Source: Deltaproteobacteria bacterium
Lineage (GTDB): Bacteria > Desulfobacterota > UBA8473
NCBI GenBank assembly: GCA_030621455.1
Contig: JAUXHQ010000083.1
Span: 1-7,460, forward strand
Direction: 5' to 3'
Length of the DNA: 7,460 nt
A program made the position numbers and the translations under genes. Of this stretch, positions 1 to 6,751 are shown one piece after another. The notes beneath the pieces are model-generated. The model saw only the letters and a list, made by a program, of their open reading frames with translations, was not told the DNA's origin and ran no database searches. Every line of letters starts with the position of its first letter. Position 1 is the first letter of the stretch.

Positions 1-164
1 GGTTCATAGGGAAAGTACTTGCCTTTGTGTTCTTCTTCATCTGGGTCAGGGCCACCTTTCCAAGGTTCAGATATGACCAACTCATGAGGTTTGGATGGAA
101 GGTACTTCTTCCGTTGACACTGCTCAACATTGTGGTGACTGCGCTAGTCACGCTGATAATTTAA
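1..164 (+). CDS. nuoH: NADH-quinone oxidoreductase subunit H, C-terminal fragment
   Basis: This is the last 53 codons of NuoH (frame starting at base 3, stop TAA at 162-164); the start lies outside the window. NuoH is the membrane subunit that forms much of the quinone-binding chamber and joins the peripheral arm to the pump module of complex I. The fragment shows the conserved end of the family: a hydrophobic helix, then the motif [15 protein letters not shown], then G-W-K and L-P, and a final hydrophobic helix ending in L-I-I. The Arg-rich loop with Y-D-Q-L-M is a reliable NuoH signature. It is co-directional with nuoI, which starts 55 bases downstream, as expected for a nuo operon. Completeness of the rest cannot be judged. 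Confidence 0.95.
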   Translation, partial: FIGKVLAFVFFFIWVRATFPRFRYDQLMRFGWKVLLPLTLLNIVVTALVTLII

Positions 165-169
165 TCTGG

Positions 170-200
170 TGTCCATACGGCAATGATCTATGAATGGACA
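170..200 (+). other. Possible stem-loop in the nuoH-nuoI gap
   Basis: Seven bases, TGTCCAT at 170-176, are the exact reverse complement of ATGGACA at 194-200, enclosing a 17-base loop. The structure ends just before the nuoI ribosome binding site (AAAGGGGA, 206-213). It is seen directly but is short and the loop is long. A role in mRNA processing or translation control is only a possibility, and chance is a fair alternative. Confidence 0.25.
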
Positions 201-219
201 ATAGGCAAAGGGGAATTCA

Positions 220-618
220 ATGATTGTACCGCTCATCAAAGGATTGAGTCTCACGCTAAAACACTTCTTTTCAAAACCCATAACTATTCAATATCCTGAG
301 GAAAAGTTTGAGTGTTATCCCGGGTTTAGGGGACTTCACCGGCTCCGTACAGACGAAGATGGACGCGCAAAATGCGTCGCGTGCCAGCTGTGTGCTACGG
401 TCTGCCCTTCAGGGTGTATTCATATTGAGGTCGTGGAAGACGATGAGCTTGGCAGGTATGCTAAGCGTTATGAGATTGATTTGGCCCGGTGTATCTTTTG
501 TGGATTTTGTGTAGAGGCCTGCCCGGTGGGGGCGATAGTGATGACTCCTAAGTATGAATTGGCCGATTATTCACGTGAGGCTATGCAATACGATAAGGGG
601 ATGCTTTTGCGTAAATAG
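220..618 (+). CDS. nuoI: NADH-quinone oxidoreductase subunit I (2 x [4Fe-4S] ferredoxin-like)
   Basis: NuoI carries the N6a and N6b tetranuclear iron-sulfur clusters, which relay electrons from NuoG towards cluster N2 in NuoB and then to quinone. It is a peripheral-arm protein lying against NuoH. The 132-residue product has two classic motifs: C52-x2-C55-x2-C58-x3-C62-P and C91-x2-C94-x2-C97-x3-C101-P, so all eight ligands are present. Before them is the usual N-terminal segment with P-G-F-R-G-L-H-R-L (about 34-42), which in the family packs on the membrane arm. The protein is shorter than E. coli NuoI (180 residues), mainly in the tails. The ATG at 220 has AAAGGGGA at 206-213, about 6 bases upstream. 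A nearby upstream ATG at 193 is not used: it falls between hairpin arms and lacks a comparable site. The gene sits between nuoH and nuoJ, the canonical position. Confidence 0.97.
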   Translation: MIVPLIKGLSLTLKHFFSKPITIQYPEEKFECYPGFRGLHRLRTDEDGRAKCVACQLCATVCPSGCIHIEVVEDDELGRYAKRYEIDLARCIFCGFCVEACPVGAIVMTPKYELADYSREAMQYDKGMLLRK

Positions 619-628
619 CGCCATTGTG

Positions 629-635
629 AAAGGAG
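629..635 (+). promoter_or_regulatory. Ribosome binding site of nuoJ; start choice GTG 640 or ATG 646
   Basis: AAAGGAG at 629-635 is a strong Shine-Dalgarno match. It stands 4 bases before GTG 640 and 10 bases before ATG 646, both in the nuoJ frame. ATG at 646 is preferred because of the stronger start codon and acceptable spacing, but the GTG would add only two residues (M-T) and cannot be excluded. Confidence 0.6.
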
Positions 636-645
636 ATACGTGACC

Positions 646-1155
646 ATGACACTCTTTTTCTTCCTTCTTATCGCGATAGTGACAGTGATTTCGGCAATCC
701 TGGTCATTGTCCTGCGCAATCCGATTCATAGCGCCTTGTCTTTGGTCTTGACTTTTTTCAGTATTGCGGGTCTCTACATACTCCTCAATGCTCAGTTTAT
801 AGCCGCCATCCAGGTCATTGTGTATGCCGGCGCCATAATGGTGCTTTTTCTCTTTGTAATTATGTTACTGAACCTTGAAAAGGAAAAGAGGGTGAGTGAA
901 AAACACCCATTGCAAAAGGCATTTGGAGTCTCTATTGCTCTATTCTTGCTGGGTGGCATCGTCTCTATTGTAGCAACAGGCGTTCTTTACGGAAATATGG
1001 GGACAGAGACCGCAGCCAAGGTATCTGCCGTGGGAAATACTAAGGCCATAGCCGGCCTGCTCTTTACGGACTGGGTCTTGCCTTTTGAGATAACCTCTAT
1101 CCTGCTAATAGCAGCTATTGTGGGGGCTATCGTTTTGACAAAGAAGGAGTTGTAA
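646..1155 (+). CDS. nuoJ: NADH-quinone oxidoreductase subunit J
   Basis: NuoJ is a small integral membrane subunit between NuoH and NuoK. Its third transmembrane helix takes part in the conformational coupling of quinone reduction to proton pumping. The 169-residue product (from ATG 646) has about five hydrophobic segments, at roughly 2-23, 28-47, 53-77, 93-114 and 147-164. The third contains the family signature [16 protein letters not shown] (about 56-71), including Tyr60, matching the conserved helix-3 Tyr of E. coli NuoJ. The end has L-P-F-E-x-x-S-I-L-L (about 145-154), also typical. Length is close to the E. coli protein (184). Its final codons contain the nuoK ribosome binding site, so translation of the two is probably coupled. 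An alternative start is GTG 640. Confidence 0.96.
   Translation: MTLFFFLLIAIVTVISAILVIVLRNPIHSALSLVLTFFSIAGLYILLNAQFIAAIQVIVYAGAIMVLFLFVIMLLNLEKEKRVSEKHPLQKAFGVSIALFLLGGIVSIVATGVLYGNMGTETAAKVSAVGNTKAIAGLLFTDWVLPFEITSILLIAAIVGAIVLTKKEL
1144..1149 (+). promoter_or_regulatory. Ribosome binding site of nuoK inside the end of nuoJ
   Basis: AAGGAG lies within the last codons of nuoJ (those for K-K-E-L), 8 bases before the nuoK ATG at 1158. Ribosomes finishing nuoJ therefore terminate directly at the nuoK start, a usual sign of translational coupling and matched output of the two subunits. Confidence 0.8.
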
Positions 1156-1157
1156 AG

Positions 1158-1460
1158 ATGATACCATTATCATACTATCTTGTTCTTTCCGCGATCCTTT
1201 TTACGATTGGCGTAGTAGGAGTTCTGGTCAGGAGAAATGCGATCATGATATTTATGGCAATAGAGCTTATGTTGAATGCTGTAAACCTTTCATTTGTTGC
1301 CATCGGGAAGCATCTCGATTCCCTGGACGGGCAGGTGTTTGTTTTCTTTGTTATGGCCGTTGCCGCGGCCGAGGTGGCCGTGGGCCTGGCGATCATAGTG
1401 AACCTGTCCAGGAACAAAGAAACGATAAATGTGGATGAGATTAACATTATGAAATGGTAA
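1158..1460 (+). CDS. nuoK: NADH-quinone oxidoreductase subunit K
   Basis: NuoK is the small three-helix membrane subunit (homologous to MrpC of Mrp antiporters) that forms a half-channel between NuoJ/NuoA and NuoN. The product is exactly 100 residues, the usual length. Three transmembrane helices are visible at about 5-23, 28-50 and 59-83. The two buried glutamates essential in E. coli NuoK are both here at the same positions: Glu36 in [14 protein letters not shown] and Glu72 in [12 protein letters not shown]. The paired Arg25-Arg26 of the first cytoplasmic loop is also kept. The start at ATG 1158 follows the nuoJ stop by 2 bases. An ORF on the opposite strand spanning the same bases is a shadow of this gene. 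Confidence 0.97.
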   Translation: MIPLSYYLVLSAILFTIGVVGVLVRRNAIMIFMAIELMLNAVNLSFVAIGKHLDSLDGQVFVFFVMAVAAAEVAVGLAIIVNLSRNKETINVDEINIMKW

Positions 1461-1542
1461 GATCGCAAAAACCCGCCCCTGCCTAAGGTTCAGTCAGTAT
1501 GTTTCGAACTTCTGTTCGGTAGATAATTGGAGGAATAGAGAA
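1461..1542 (+). other. nuoK-nuoL intergenic gap with a small hairpin
   Basis: This 82-base gap is the widest inside the operon. It contains the inverted repeat CGAAC (1505-1509) / GTTCG (1514-1518) with a TTCT loop, extended by a T-G pair at 1504/1519. It has no T-run after it, so it is not a normal intrinsic terminator. A clear ribosome binding site for nuoL (TGGAGGAA, 1528-1535) follows. I see no convincing promoter: TAGATAAT at 1520-1527 resembles a -10 box, but there is no good -35 at the right distance. The hairpin might mark an mRNA processing or stability site. Confidence 0.4.
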
Positions 1543-3510
1543 ATGTTGGATTATGTGTGGCTGGTTCCCTTATTTCCCGCGATTGGCTTTCTCATTAACG
1601 GGCTTTTTGGTTATAGACTGAGCAAGGGATTTGTCGGTGTGCTGGCCTGCACAGTTATAGGGTTGTCATTCCTTACATCGGTTTTGATATTCTTCGACCT
1701 GCTGCAGCTTCCTCCGGAGAGTCGATCGTTTGAGAAGATTATTTATACATGGATACCTGCCGGAGACTTCAAGACTTCGGTCGGTTTTCTGGTAGATCCT
1801 CTTTCCATCATAATGATGTTGACGGTCTCAGGGGTCTCTTTCCTGATTCATATCTATTCTGTTGGGTACATGCATGAAGATGAGGGGTTTAAACGTTATT
1901 TTACCTACCTCAACCTTTTCGTATTTTCTATGCTTCTTTTGGTTAGCGCCAACAACTTCCTCCTTATGTTTGTCGGCTGGGAGGGGGTCGGGTTGTGCTC
2001 ATACCTGCTAATAGGGTTCTGGTATGAGAGGAAAGCTCCTGCAGATGCTGGCAAGAAGGCATTTGTTGTAAACAGAATAGGGGATTTCGGCTTTCTGTTG
2101 GCGATGATGTTGATTTTTGTTACCTTTGGGACACTGAACTTTCACGGTGTGTTTGGCGCTGCGCACCATAACAATGAGGTCAGTACCTTAGTCATGACAA
2201 CCATAACCCTCTTGCTTTTTCTTGGGGCCACAGGCAAGTCTGCGCAGATACCCCTTTATACCTGGCTGCCCGATGCAATGGAGGGTCCGACCCCTGTCAG
2301 CGCTTTGATCCATGCCGCCACAATGGTTACCGCCGGAGTTTACATGGTGGCGCGATGTAGCGTTCTATACACACTGGCTCCTGTCTCACTCACTGTTGTT
2401 GCGATTGTCGGTGTCGCCACCGCAGTATTTACAGCCTCCATGGCCTTGGCTGCCAACGACATAAAGAGAGTTCTGGCCTATTCCACCATCAGCCAACTGG
2501 GATACATGTTCCTGGCATGTGGGGTGGGGGCCTTCTCCGCCGGCATCTTCCATCTTATGACCCACGCCTTCTTCAAGGCGTTGCTATTCCTGGGTGCCGG
2601 GAGCGTTATGCACGCCATGGCAGGGGAACTGGACATGAGAAAGATGGGAGCGTTGAAACCGCATATGCCCAAGACATACTGGACATTCTTGATAGCAACC
2701 CTGGCCATAGCAGGGATATTCCCGTTTGCCGGTTTCTTCAGTAAAGACGAGATACTGTGGCATGCCTTTGAGAAGAATACAATTTTGTGGGCACTAGGAG
2801 CAGGCGCTGCCTTAATGACATCTTTTTACATGTTCCGGGCGGTCTTTATGACTTTTCATGGAGAATCGCGGGTAGATGCGGAGGTGAAAAAGCACCTCCA
2901 TGAGTCACCCTCTGTCATGACCACGCCTCTTATCATACTGGCAATCCTGTCCGCGATCGGTGGCTTTGTAGGTATTCCGATAATAAAAGGGGCGAATGTC
3001 TTCCATGATTTCCTGGCGCCGGTGACAGGAGGACATGTTGCGGGTTCGGTAGAGGTAACCCTGGGTAACTTGGCCTATGCATCCAGCAGCGCTCTTTCCC
3101 ATGGGGAAGCAGTCCAGCATCATGTAGGCCTCGAGATTTTTATGATGGCAGTTTCCCTTGTCATAGCATTCGGTGGATTGGGTCTGGCTTATCTCATGTA
3201 TTTGAAGGACCCTTCTCTTCCAAGACGGTTGAAGGAGAAGTTTAAGCTCTTGTATCATCTGATTTTGAACAAATGGTTTGTTGATGAGATCTACGATTTT
3301 CTCTTTGTCAACCCCATAAAGAGGGGCTCAACCGTCCTTTGGCAATTTTTCGATGCCAAAGTTATCGATGGTATAGTGAATGGTTCAGGTTGGTGTGTCA
3401 AATGGACGAGTTCAGTCCTGAAGCGGATTCAGACAGGATATGTGCAGAACTATGCCCTTTCCATACTTGTAGGCGCCGTTGCAATTATCTTTTATTTCCT
3501 CCTGGTGTAA
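1543..3510 (+). CDS. nuoL: NADH-quinone oxidoreductase subunit L (antiporter-like proton pump subunit)
   Basis: NuoL is the most distal of the three Mrp-antiporter-like proton-translocating subunits and carries the long lateral helix that braces the membrane arm. At 655 residues it is somewhat longer than E. coli NuoL (613), with extra length in the stretch about 480-530 before the C-terminal helices. Key residues are all present: Glu147 in F-V-G-W-E-G-V-G (E. coli E144), Asp181 in N-R-I-G-D-F-G-F (D178), Lys232 in A-T-G-K-S-A-Q (K229), His257 in L-I-H-A-A-T-M-V (H254), His337 and His341 with Lys345 in H-L-M-T-H-A-F-F-K-A-L-L-F-L, and Lys401 in G-F-F-S-K-D-E-I (K399). The C-terminal part (about 570-655), with N-K-W-F-V-D-E-I-Y-D and a last hydrophobic helix, fits the lateral helix and its anchor. 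ATG 1543 has TGGAGGAA 7 bases upstream. Confidence 0.97.
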   Translation: MLDYVWLVPLFPAIGFLINGLFGYRLSKGFVGVLACTVIGLSFLTSVLIFFDLLQLPPESRSFEKIIYTWIPAGDFKTSVGFLVDPLSIIMMLTVSGVSFLIHIYSVGYMHEDEGFKRYFTYLNLFVFSMLLLVSANNFLLMFVGWEGVGLCSYLLIGFWYERKAPADAGKKAFVVNRIGDFGFLLAMMLIFVTFGTLNFHGVFGAAHHNNEVSTLVMTTITLLLFLGATGKSAQIPLYTWLPDAMEGPTPVSALIHAATMVTAGVYMVARCSVLYTLAPVSLTVVAIVGVATAVFTASMALAANDIKRVLAYSTISQLGYMFLACGVGAFSAGIFHLMTHAFFKALLFLGAGSVMHAMAGELDMRKMGALKPHMPKTYWTFLIATLAIAGIFPFAGFFSKDEILWHAFEKNTILWALGAGAALMTSFYMFRAVFMTFHGESRVDAEVKKHLHESPSVMTTPLIILAILSAIGGFVGIPIIKGANVFHDFLAPVTGGHVAGSVEVTLGNLAYASSSALSHGEAVQHHVGLEIFMMAVSLVIAFGGLGLAYLMYLKDPSLPRRLKEKFKLLYHLILNKWFVDEIYDFLFVNPIKRGSTVLWQFFDAKVIDGIVNGSGWCVKWTSSVLKRIQTGYVQNYALSILVGAVAIIFYFLLV

Positions 3511-3525
3511 CCTGCCAACGTTGAA

Positions 3526-3532
3526 AAAGGAG
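3526..3532 (+). promoter_or_regulatory. Ribosome binding site of nuoM (favours ATG 3540 over TTG 3537)
   Basis: AAAGGAG at 3526-3532 is 7 bases from ATG 3540 but only 4 from the in-frame TTG at 3537. The spacing and the codon both favour ATG 3540, which removes one Met from the longest reading. Confidence 0.75.
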
Positions 3533-3539
3533 TTAGTTG

Positions 3540-5108
3540 ATGAATCAGTTAGATTTACCTATATTGACTTTACTCACATTCTTACCTGCTATCGGGGCGC
3601 TGTTCATAATGCTGTCCAACAAGGAAGGGGTTGCCCAGATAAGATGGATGGCACTCGTCATATCCATGGCCAACTTTATATGTTCTTTACCGCTCTTCTT
3701 TTGTTTTAAGGCGGATTACACTGGGATGCAGTTTGTAGAGAAGGTGCCATGGATAAAGGAATACGGAATGACTTACTTTCTCGGCATTGACGGGATAAGT
3801 CTCCTCCTCATCCTCCTTACGACATTCTTTACGCCCATATGTGTGATAGCATGCTGGAAAGACGTGACCAAGAAAGTCAAGGAATTCATGATGTGTCTGC
3901 TCCTCTTGGAAACAGGCATGATCGGTGTTTTTGTGTCCCTTGATCTCTTTTTGTTCTATATCTTCTGGGAGGTTATGCTTATCCCCATGTACCTCTTGAT
4001 AGGGGTGTGGGGGAACCCGGCCAGAAGAGTCTATGCTGCAATAAAGTTCTTTTTGTTTACGATGTTCGGCAGTCTGCTCATGTTGGTTGCCATCCTCGTA
4101 CTCTATTTCTATAACCATAGTGTAACAGGAGAATACACCTTCAATCTTCTCAAACTTTACGAACTCAATATGCCTTCACTTTATCAGACGTGGCTCTTCC
4201 TCGCTTTTTTCGTGGCGTTCGCCATTAAGGTTCCCATGTTTCCTTTCCACACATGGCTTCCCGATGCCCATACAGAGGCGCCAACGGTGGGTAGCGTGCT
4301 ATTGGCGGCTGTGCTCCTCAAGATGGGGACCTATGGGTTCCTCAGGTTCGGTATGCCTCTCTTCCCTGTGGCAACACATCAGTTTGTACCGCTTATCTCA
4401 ATACTCGCCATCATAGGGATCATATACGGGGCTTTAGTCTCCATGGTTCAGAAAGATCTCAAGCGGCTGGTTGCCTTCTCCAGTGTGAGCCACCTCGGCT
4501 TTGTAGTTCTGGGACTCTTCGCTCTGAACATACAGGGAATACAGGGCGGCATAATCCAGATGATAAATCATGGTCTCAGTACAGGGGCGCTCTTCTTGAT
4601 TGTTGGAATGATATATGAGAGAAGGCATACGAGGATGATAGCGGATTTTGGAGGGTTGGCCAAGGTGATGCCTGTTTTTGCGGCCTTCTTTATGATCGTC
4701 ACCCTTTCCTCGATCGGGCTCCCCGGGTTGAATGGCTTCGTGGGAGAATTCCTGATTTTGCTGGGTACGTTCAGGTCCAATGTTGTCTATGCGGTATTTG
4801 CTGCGACCGGTGTTATCTTTGCAGCGGTATATATGTTATGGATGTTTCAGAGAGTTATGTTTGGGGAGGTTACAAAGGAGGAAAACAGGCACTTGAAGGA
4901 TCTGTCTCTCAGGGAAATCGGGATCCTCGCCTCTATCCTGATATTTATATTCTGGATTGGTATTTATCCTAAAACTTTCTTGAGTAAGACGGAGACATCC
5001 GTGACTCATTTCTTAACGGAATTCAATAAGAAGTATGAGGCTTGCATTCAAAAAGAAAAGAACTACCTTGTTCTAAACACGAGCGAAGAGTTGATGACAA
5101 AGAAGTAA
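3540..5108 (+). CDS. nuoM: NADH-quinone oxidoreductase subunit M (antiporter-like proton pump subunit)
   Basis: NuoM is the middle antiporter-like subunit of the membrane arm, between NuoN and NuoL. The 522-residue product has the family's many transmembrane segments, and its functional residues line up with E. coli NuoM: Glu144 in F-Y-I-F-W-E-V-M-L-I-P-M (E. coli E144), Lys230 in F-A-I-K-V-P-M-F-P-F-H-T-W-L-P-D-A-H (K234), Lys261 in A-A-V-L-L-K-M-G-T-Y-G (K265), His344 in M-I-N-H-G-L-S-T-G-A-L-F (H348) and Glu403 in N-G-F-V-G-E-F-L (E407). NuoM is distinguished from NuoL and NuoN by this last Glu, where the others have Lys, and by the P-F-H-T-W-L-P-D-A-H-T-E-A-P motif. The C-terminal tail after the last helix (about 490-522) is hydrophilic and slightly longer than usual. 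The start is set by the site at 3526-3532; TTG 3537 is the alternative. Confidence 0.97.
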   Translation: MNQLDLPILTLLTFLPAIGALFIMLSNKEGVAQIRWMALVISMANFICSLPLFFCFKADYTGMQFVEKVPWIKEYGMTYFLGIDGISLLLILLTTFFTPICVIACWKDVTKKVKEFMMCLLLLETGMIGVFVSLDLFLFYIFWEVMLIPMYLLIGVWGNPARRVYAAIKFFLFTMFGSLLMLVAILVLYFYNHSVTGEYTFNLLKLYELNMPSLYQTWLFLAFFVAFAIKVPMFPFHTWLPDAHTEAPTVGSVLLAAVLLKMGTYGFLRFGMPLFPVATHQFVPLISILAIIGIIYGALVSMVQKDLKRLVAFSSVSHLGFVVLGLFALNIQGIQGGIIQMINHGLSTGALFLIVGMIYERRHTRMIADFGGLAKVMPVFAAFFMIVTLSSIGLPGLNGFVGEFLILLGTFRSNVVYAVFAATGVIFAAVYMLWMFQRVMFGEVTKEENRHLKDLSLREIGILASILIFIFWIGIYPKTFLSKTETSVTHFLTEFNKKYEACIQKEKNYLVLNTSEELMTKK

Positions 5109-5122
5109 TGAGTACATTCATT

Positions 5123-5130
5123 GGGGGAGA
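5123..5130 (+). promoter_or_regulatory. Ribosome binding site of nuoN (decides ATG 5136)
   Basis: GGGGGAGA lies about 5 bases before ATG 5136. The longest reading of this frame opens at TTG 5121, but that codon immediately precedes the purine-rich site and has none of its own, so the true start is almost certainly ATG 5136. Confidence 0.8.
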
Positions 5131-5135
5131 TTAAT

Positions 5136-6590
5136 ATGGATTTGGTTATTCCCAAGATAGACGCTTTAAGCCTGTGTCCGGAGATTGTCCTGAGTATTAC
5201 TGCGATGTTGGTTTTGTTGGTCACTGTATATCTGCCAAAAGGAAGGAAAGATCCGGCTGCCTATGTGGGACTACTGGGAATTTTCATTGCTCTTGTGAGT
5301 TTGACACTCTTATGGGGAAAACCGAGATATGCATTTAACAATATGATAATGGTAGATAATTTTTCTATCTTCTTCAACATGGTCATCCTTGTTACAGCGG
5401 CCCTGTCAATCTTGATGTCCATAACCTATTTGAAAGAGGAAGGGATGAGCCACGGGGAGTTTTATGCCCTGATCCTTTTTTCGGCTGTAGGTATGATGTT
5501 TATGACTGCAGGGGCAAATCTCATAACGATTTTTCTGGGTCTGGAAACCATGTCCATATCCATATACGTATTGGCGGGCTTTCTGAGGGATAGTAACAGG
5601 TCCAATGAATCCGCGTTGAAGTATCTCCTTCTCGGCGCTTTTTCATCCGCCTTTCTTCTATACGGAATAGCCTTTATCTATGGCGCCACAGGGACCACCG
5701 ATCTCAAGGGAATATCGGAATTCCTGTCCCGGGCAACTTACATGAAAGACCCGATGCTGCTCGCGGGAATGGGGCTTCTTCTGGTGGGGTTTGGTTTCAA
5801 GATCGCTACCGTGCCATTTCATATGTGGACTCCGGATGTTTATGAGGGAGCTCCCACCTCTGTTACCGCATTCATGTCCGTCGGGGTTAAGGCGGCGGTA
5901 TTTGCCGCTTTTTTGAGGGTTTTCTCGCATGCTCTATGGGATCTTCAACCCGACTGGAATCAGCTTCTATGGATATTGGCGGTGCTGACCATGACATTGG
6001 GAAATGTTGTTGCCATAGCACAGACCAATATAAAGAGGATGCTGGCATACTCCAGTATCGCCCATGCAGGCTATATAATGGTGGGGATGATAGCCTCCAA
6101 TGAGTTGGGGACATCGAGTATACTCTTCTACATGTTGGCGTATGCCTTTACGAACCTGGGGGCATTCGGCGTTGTAATCCTCTTTGGCCGTAAAGGAGAA
6201 GGAAATCTTGATATCGAGGATTACTCAGGCATGGGTTTCAAATACCCCGTCCTTGGCCTGTTGATGGCTGTCTTCTTATTTTCTTTGGCGGGAATCCCTC
6301 CCACAGCAGGATTTGTTGGGAAGTTCTACATATTTGGCGCTGCGGTAAAAGCAGGGTATATCTGGCTCGCCATTATCGGTGTGATGAACAGTCTGGTCTC
6401 CGTCTACTACTATCTAAGGGTTACTGTGATGATGTATATGAAGGATCCGGTGGAAGATCTTGAAGGGCTCCACTGGTCTCCCTCCATGATTGTTGCACTG
6501 ATAATTGCAGTAGCCGGGACACTCCTCATAGGGATATTCCCTTCCCCATATCTCGATCTGGCAAAACAGTCTGTCCTCCATCTGATGTAA
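5136..6590 (+). CDS. nuoN: NADH-quinone oxidoreductase subunit N (antiporter-like proton pump subunit)
   Basis: NuoN is the antiporter-like subunit nearest to NuoK and NuoJ and is the last gene of the nuo operon. The 484-residue product matches the usual length (E. coli 485). Residues essential in E. coli NuoN are found at shifted positions: Glu137 in F-L-G-L-E-T-M-S-I-S (E133), Lys162 in S-A-L-K-Y-L-L-L-G-A-F (K158), Lys222 and His229 in F-G-F-K-I-A-T-V-P-F-H-M-W-T-P-D-V-Y (K217 and H224), Lys252 in S-V-G-V-K-A-A-V-F (K247) and Lys396 in A-G-F-V-G-K-F-Y (K395). P-D-V-Y-E-G-A-P-T is the standard NuoN signature. The start at ATG 5136 is set by GGGGGAGA at 5123-5130. It follows nuoM by 27 bases. 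The stop TAA at 6588-6590 is followed by a spacer rich in inverted repeats and then by convergent genes, so the operon ends here. Confidence 0.97.
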   Translation: MDLVIPKIDALSLCPEIVLSITAMLVLLVTVYLPKGRKDPAAYVGLLGIFIALVSLTLLWGKPRYAFNNMIMVDNFSIFFNMVILVTAALSILMSITYLKEEGMSHGEFYALILFSAVGMMFMTAGANLITIFLGLETMSISIYVLAGFLRDSNRSNESALKYLLLGAFSSAFLLYGIAFIYGATGTTDLKGISEFLSRATYMKDPMLLAGMGLLLVGFGFKIATVPFHMWTPDVYEGAPTSVTAFMSVGVKAAVFAAFLRVFSHALWDLQPDWNQLLWILAVLTMTLGNVVAIAQTNIKRMLAYSSIAHAGYIMVGMIASNELGTSSILFYMLAYAFTNLGAFGVVILFGRKGEGNLDIEDYSGMGFKYPVLGLLMAVFLFSLAGIPPTAGFVGKFYIFGAAVKAGYIWLAIIGVMNSLVSVYYYLRVTVMMYMKDPVEDLEGLHWSPSMIVALIIAVAGTLLIGIFPSPYLDLAKQSVLHLM

Positions 6591-6592
6591 CC

Positions 6593-6612
6593 GCCTGAAA
6601 TCTCAGGTTTTC
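6593..6612 (+). terminator. Weak candidate intrinsic terminator after nuoN
   Basis: CCTGA (6594-6598) and TCAGG (6603-6607) form a 5-bp stem with a 4-base loop, extended by a G-T pair at 6593/6608. The stem runs straight into TTTTC, then ACTTTTAC. It begins 3 bases after the nuoN stop, the right place for a Rho-independent terminator. The stem is short and only moderately GC-rich, so it may act weakly or together with the two larger stem-loops downstream. Confidence 0.4.
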
Positions 6613-6620
6613 ACTTTTAC

Positions 6621-6651
6621 GCTCACTTTATCAGAGACCCGGAAAGTGAGT
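6621..6651. other. Inverted repeat / stem-loop in the convergent spacer
   Basis: CTCACTTT at 6622-6629 is the exact reverse complement of AAAGTGAG at 6643-6650, extended by a G-T pair at 6621/6651, around a 13-base loop. It sits directly before the larger palindrome at 6654-6694. It may be part of a composite transcription end signal or of a larger repeat element. Neither side is followed by a long T-run. Confidence 0.45.
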
Positions 6652-6653
6652 GA

Positions 6654-6694
6654 ATCCCACGTTCCTTCCTTTACAAAAGGAGGGAACGTGGGAT
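6654..6694. repeat. 19-bp near-perfect palindrome between convergent genes (possible bidirectional terminator or dispersed palindromic repeat)
   Basis: The left arm at 6654-6672 (beginning ATCCCACGTTCC) is the reverse complement of the right arm at 6676-6694 (ending GGAACGTGGGAT). The loop is ACA and a single mismatch in 19 positions becomes a G-U pair in RNA. Such a long, GC-containing hairpin between two converging genes could stop transcription from both sides. However, neither flank has a clear T-run, which argues against a classic terminator alone. The CCTTT-ACA-AAAGG core with G-rich arms recalls dispersed intergenic palindromes (REP- or MITE-like) of many bacterial genomes. That likeness is inference, since no second copy is in the window. 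Confidence 0.75.
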
Positions 6695-6751
6695 AGTCTT
6701 CAATAATATTCTGTAACCCGGAACCGGGGTGCAGCTTCGGAAACATTTCGT
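6695..6751. other. Remainder of the nuoN / repeat-protein spacer
   Basis: No gene is supported here. A small inverted repeat, CCCG (6717-6720) / CGGG (6725-6728), with a GAAC loop is present just downstream of the minus-strand gene. Read on the minus strand it is followed by TTACAGAATATTATT, a poor terminator at best. Open frames crossing this stretch on the minus strand overlap the repeat-protein gene in another frame and have no ribosome binding site worth noting. Confidence 0.4.

Noticed and set aside
1175..1468. 97-residue open frame on the minus strand over nuoK
   Set aside because: It is a shadow of nuoK, which has exact family length and both essential glutamates.
1499..1527. -10-like TAGATAAT and a 7-codon ATG frame before nuoL
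   Set aside because: No matching -35 element at a normal distance. The short frame has no ribosome binding site and probably arises by chance.
2905..3258. 117-residue open frame on the minus strand inside nuoL
   Set aside because: It lies wholly antisense to nuoL, whose frame is strongly supported by conserved motifs; it has no recognisable domain or ribosome binding site.
3687..4118. 143-residue open frame on the minus strand inside nuoM
   Set aside because: It is antisense to a certain gene. Its Glu/His/Lys-rich composition is what the complement of membrane-protein codons gives, and no domain is visible.
5121..5135. TTG at 5121 as the start of nuoN
   Set aside because: It sits just before the purine-rich GGGGGAGA that serves ATG 5136 and would put the ribosome binding site inside the coding sequence.
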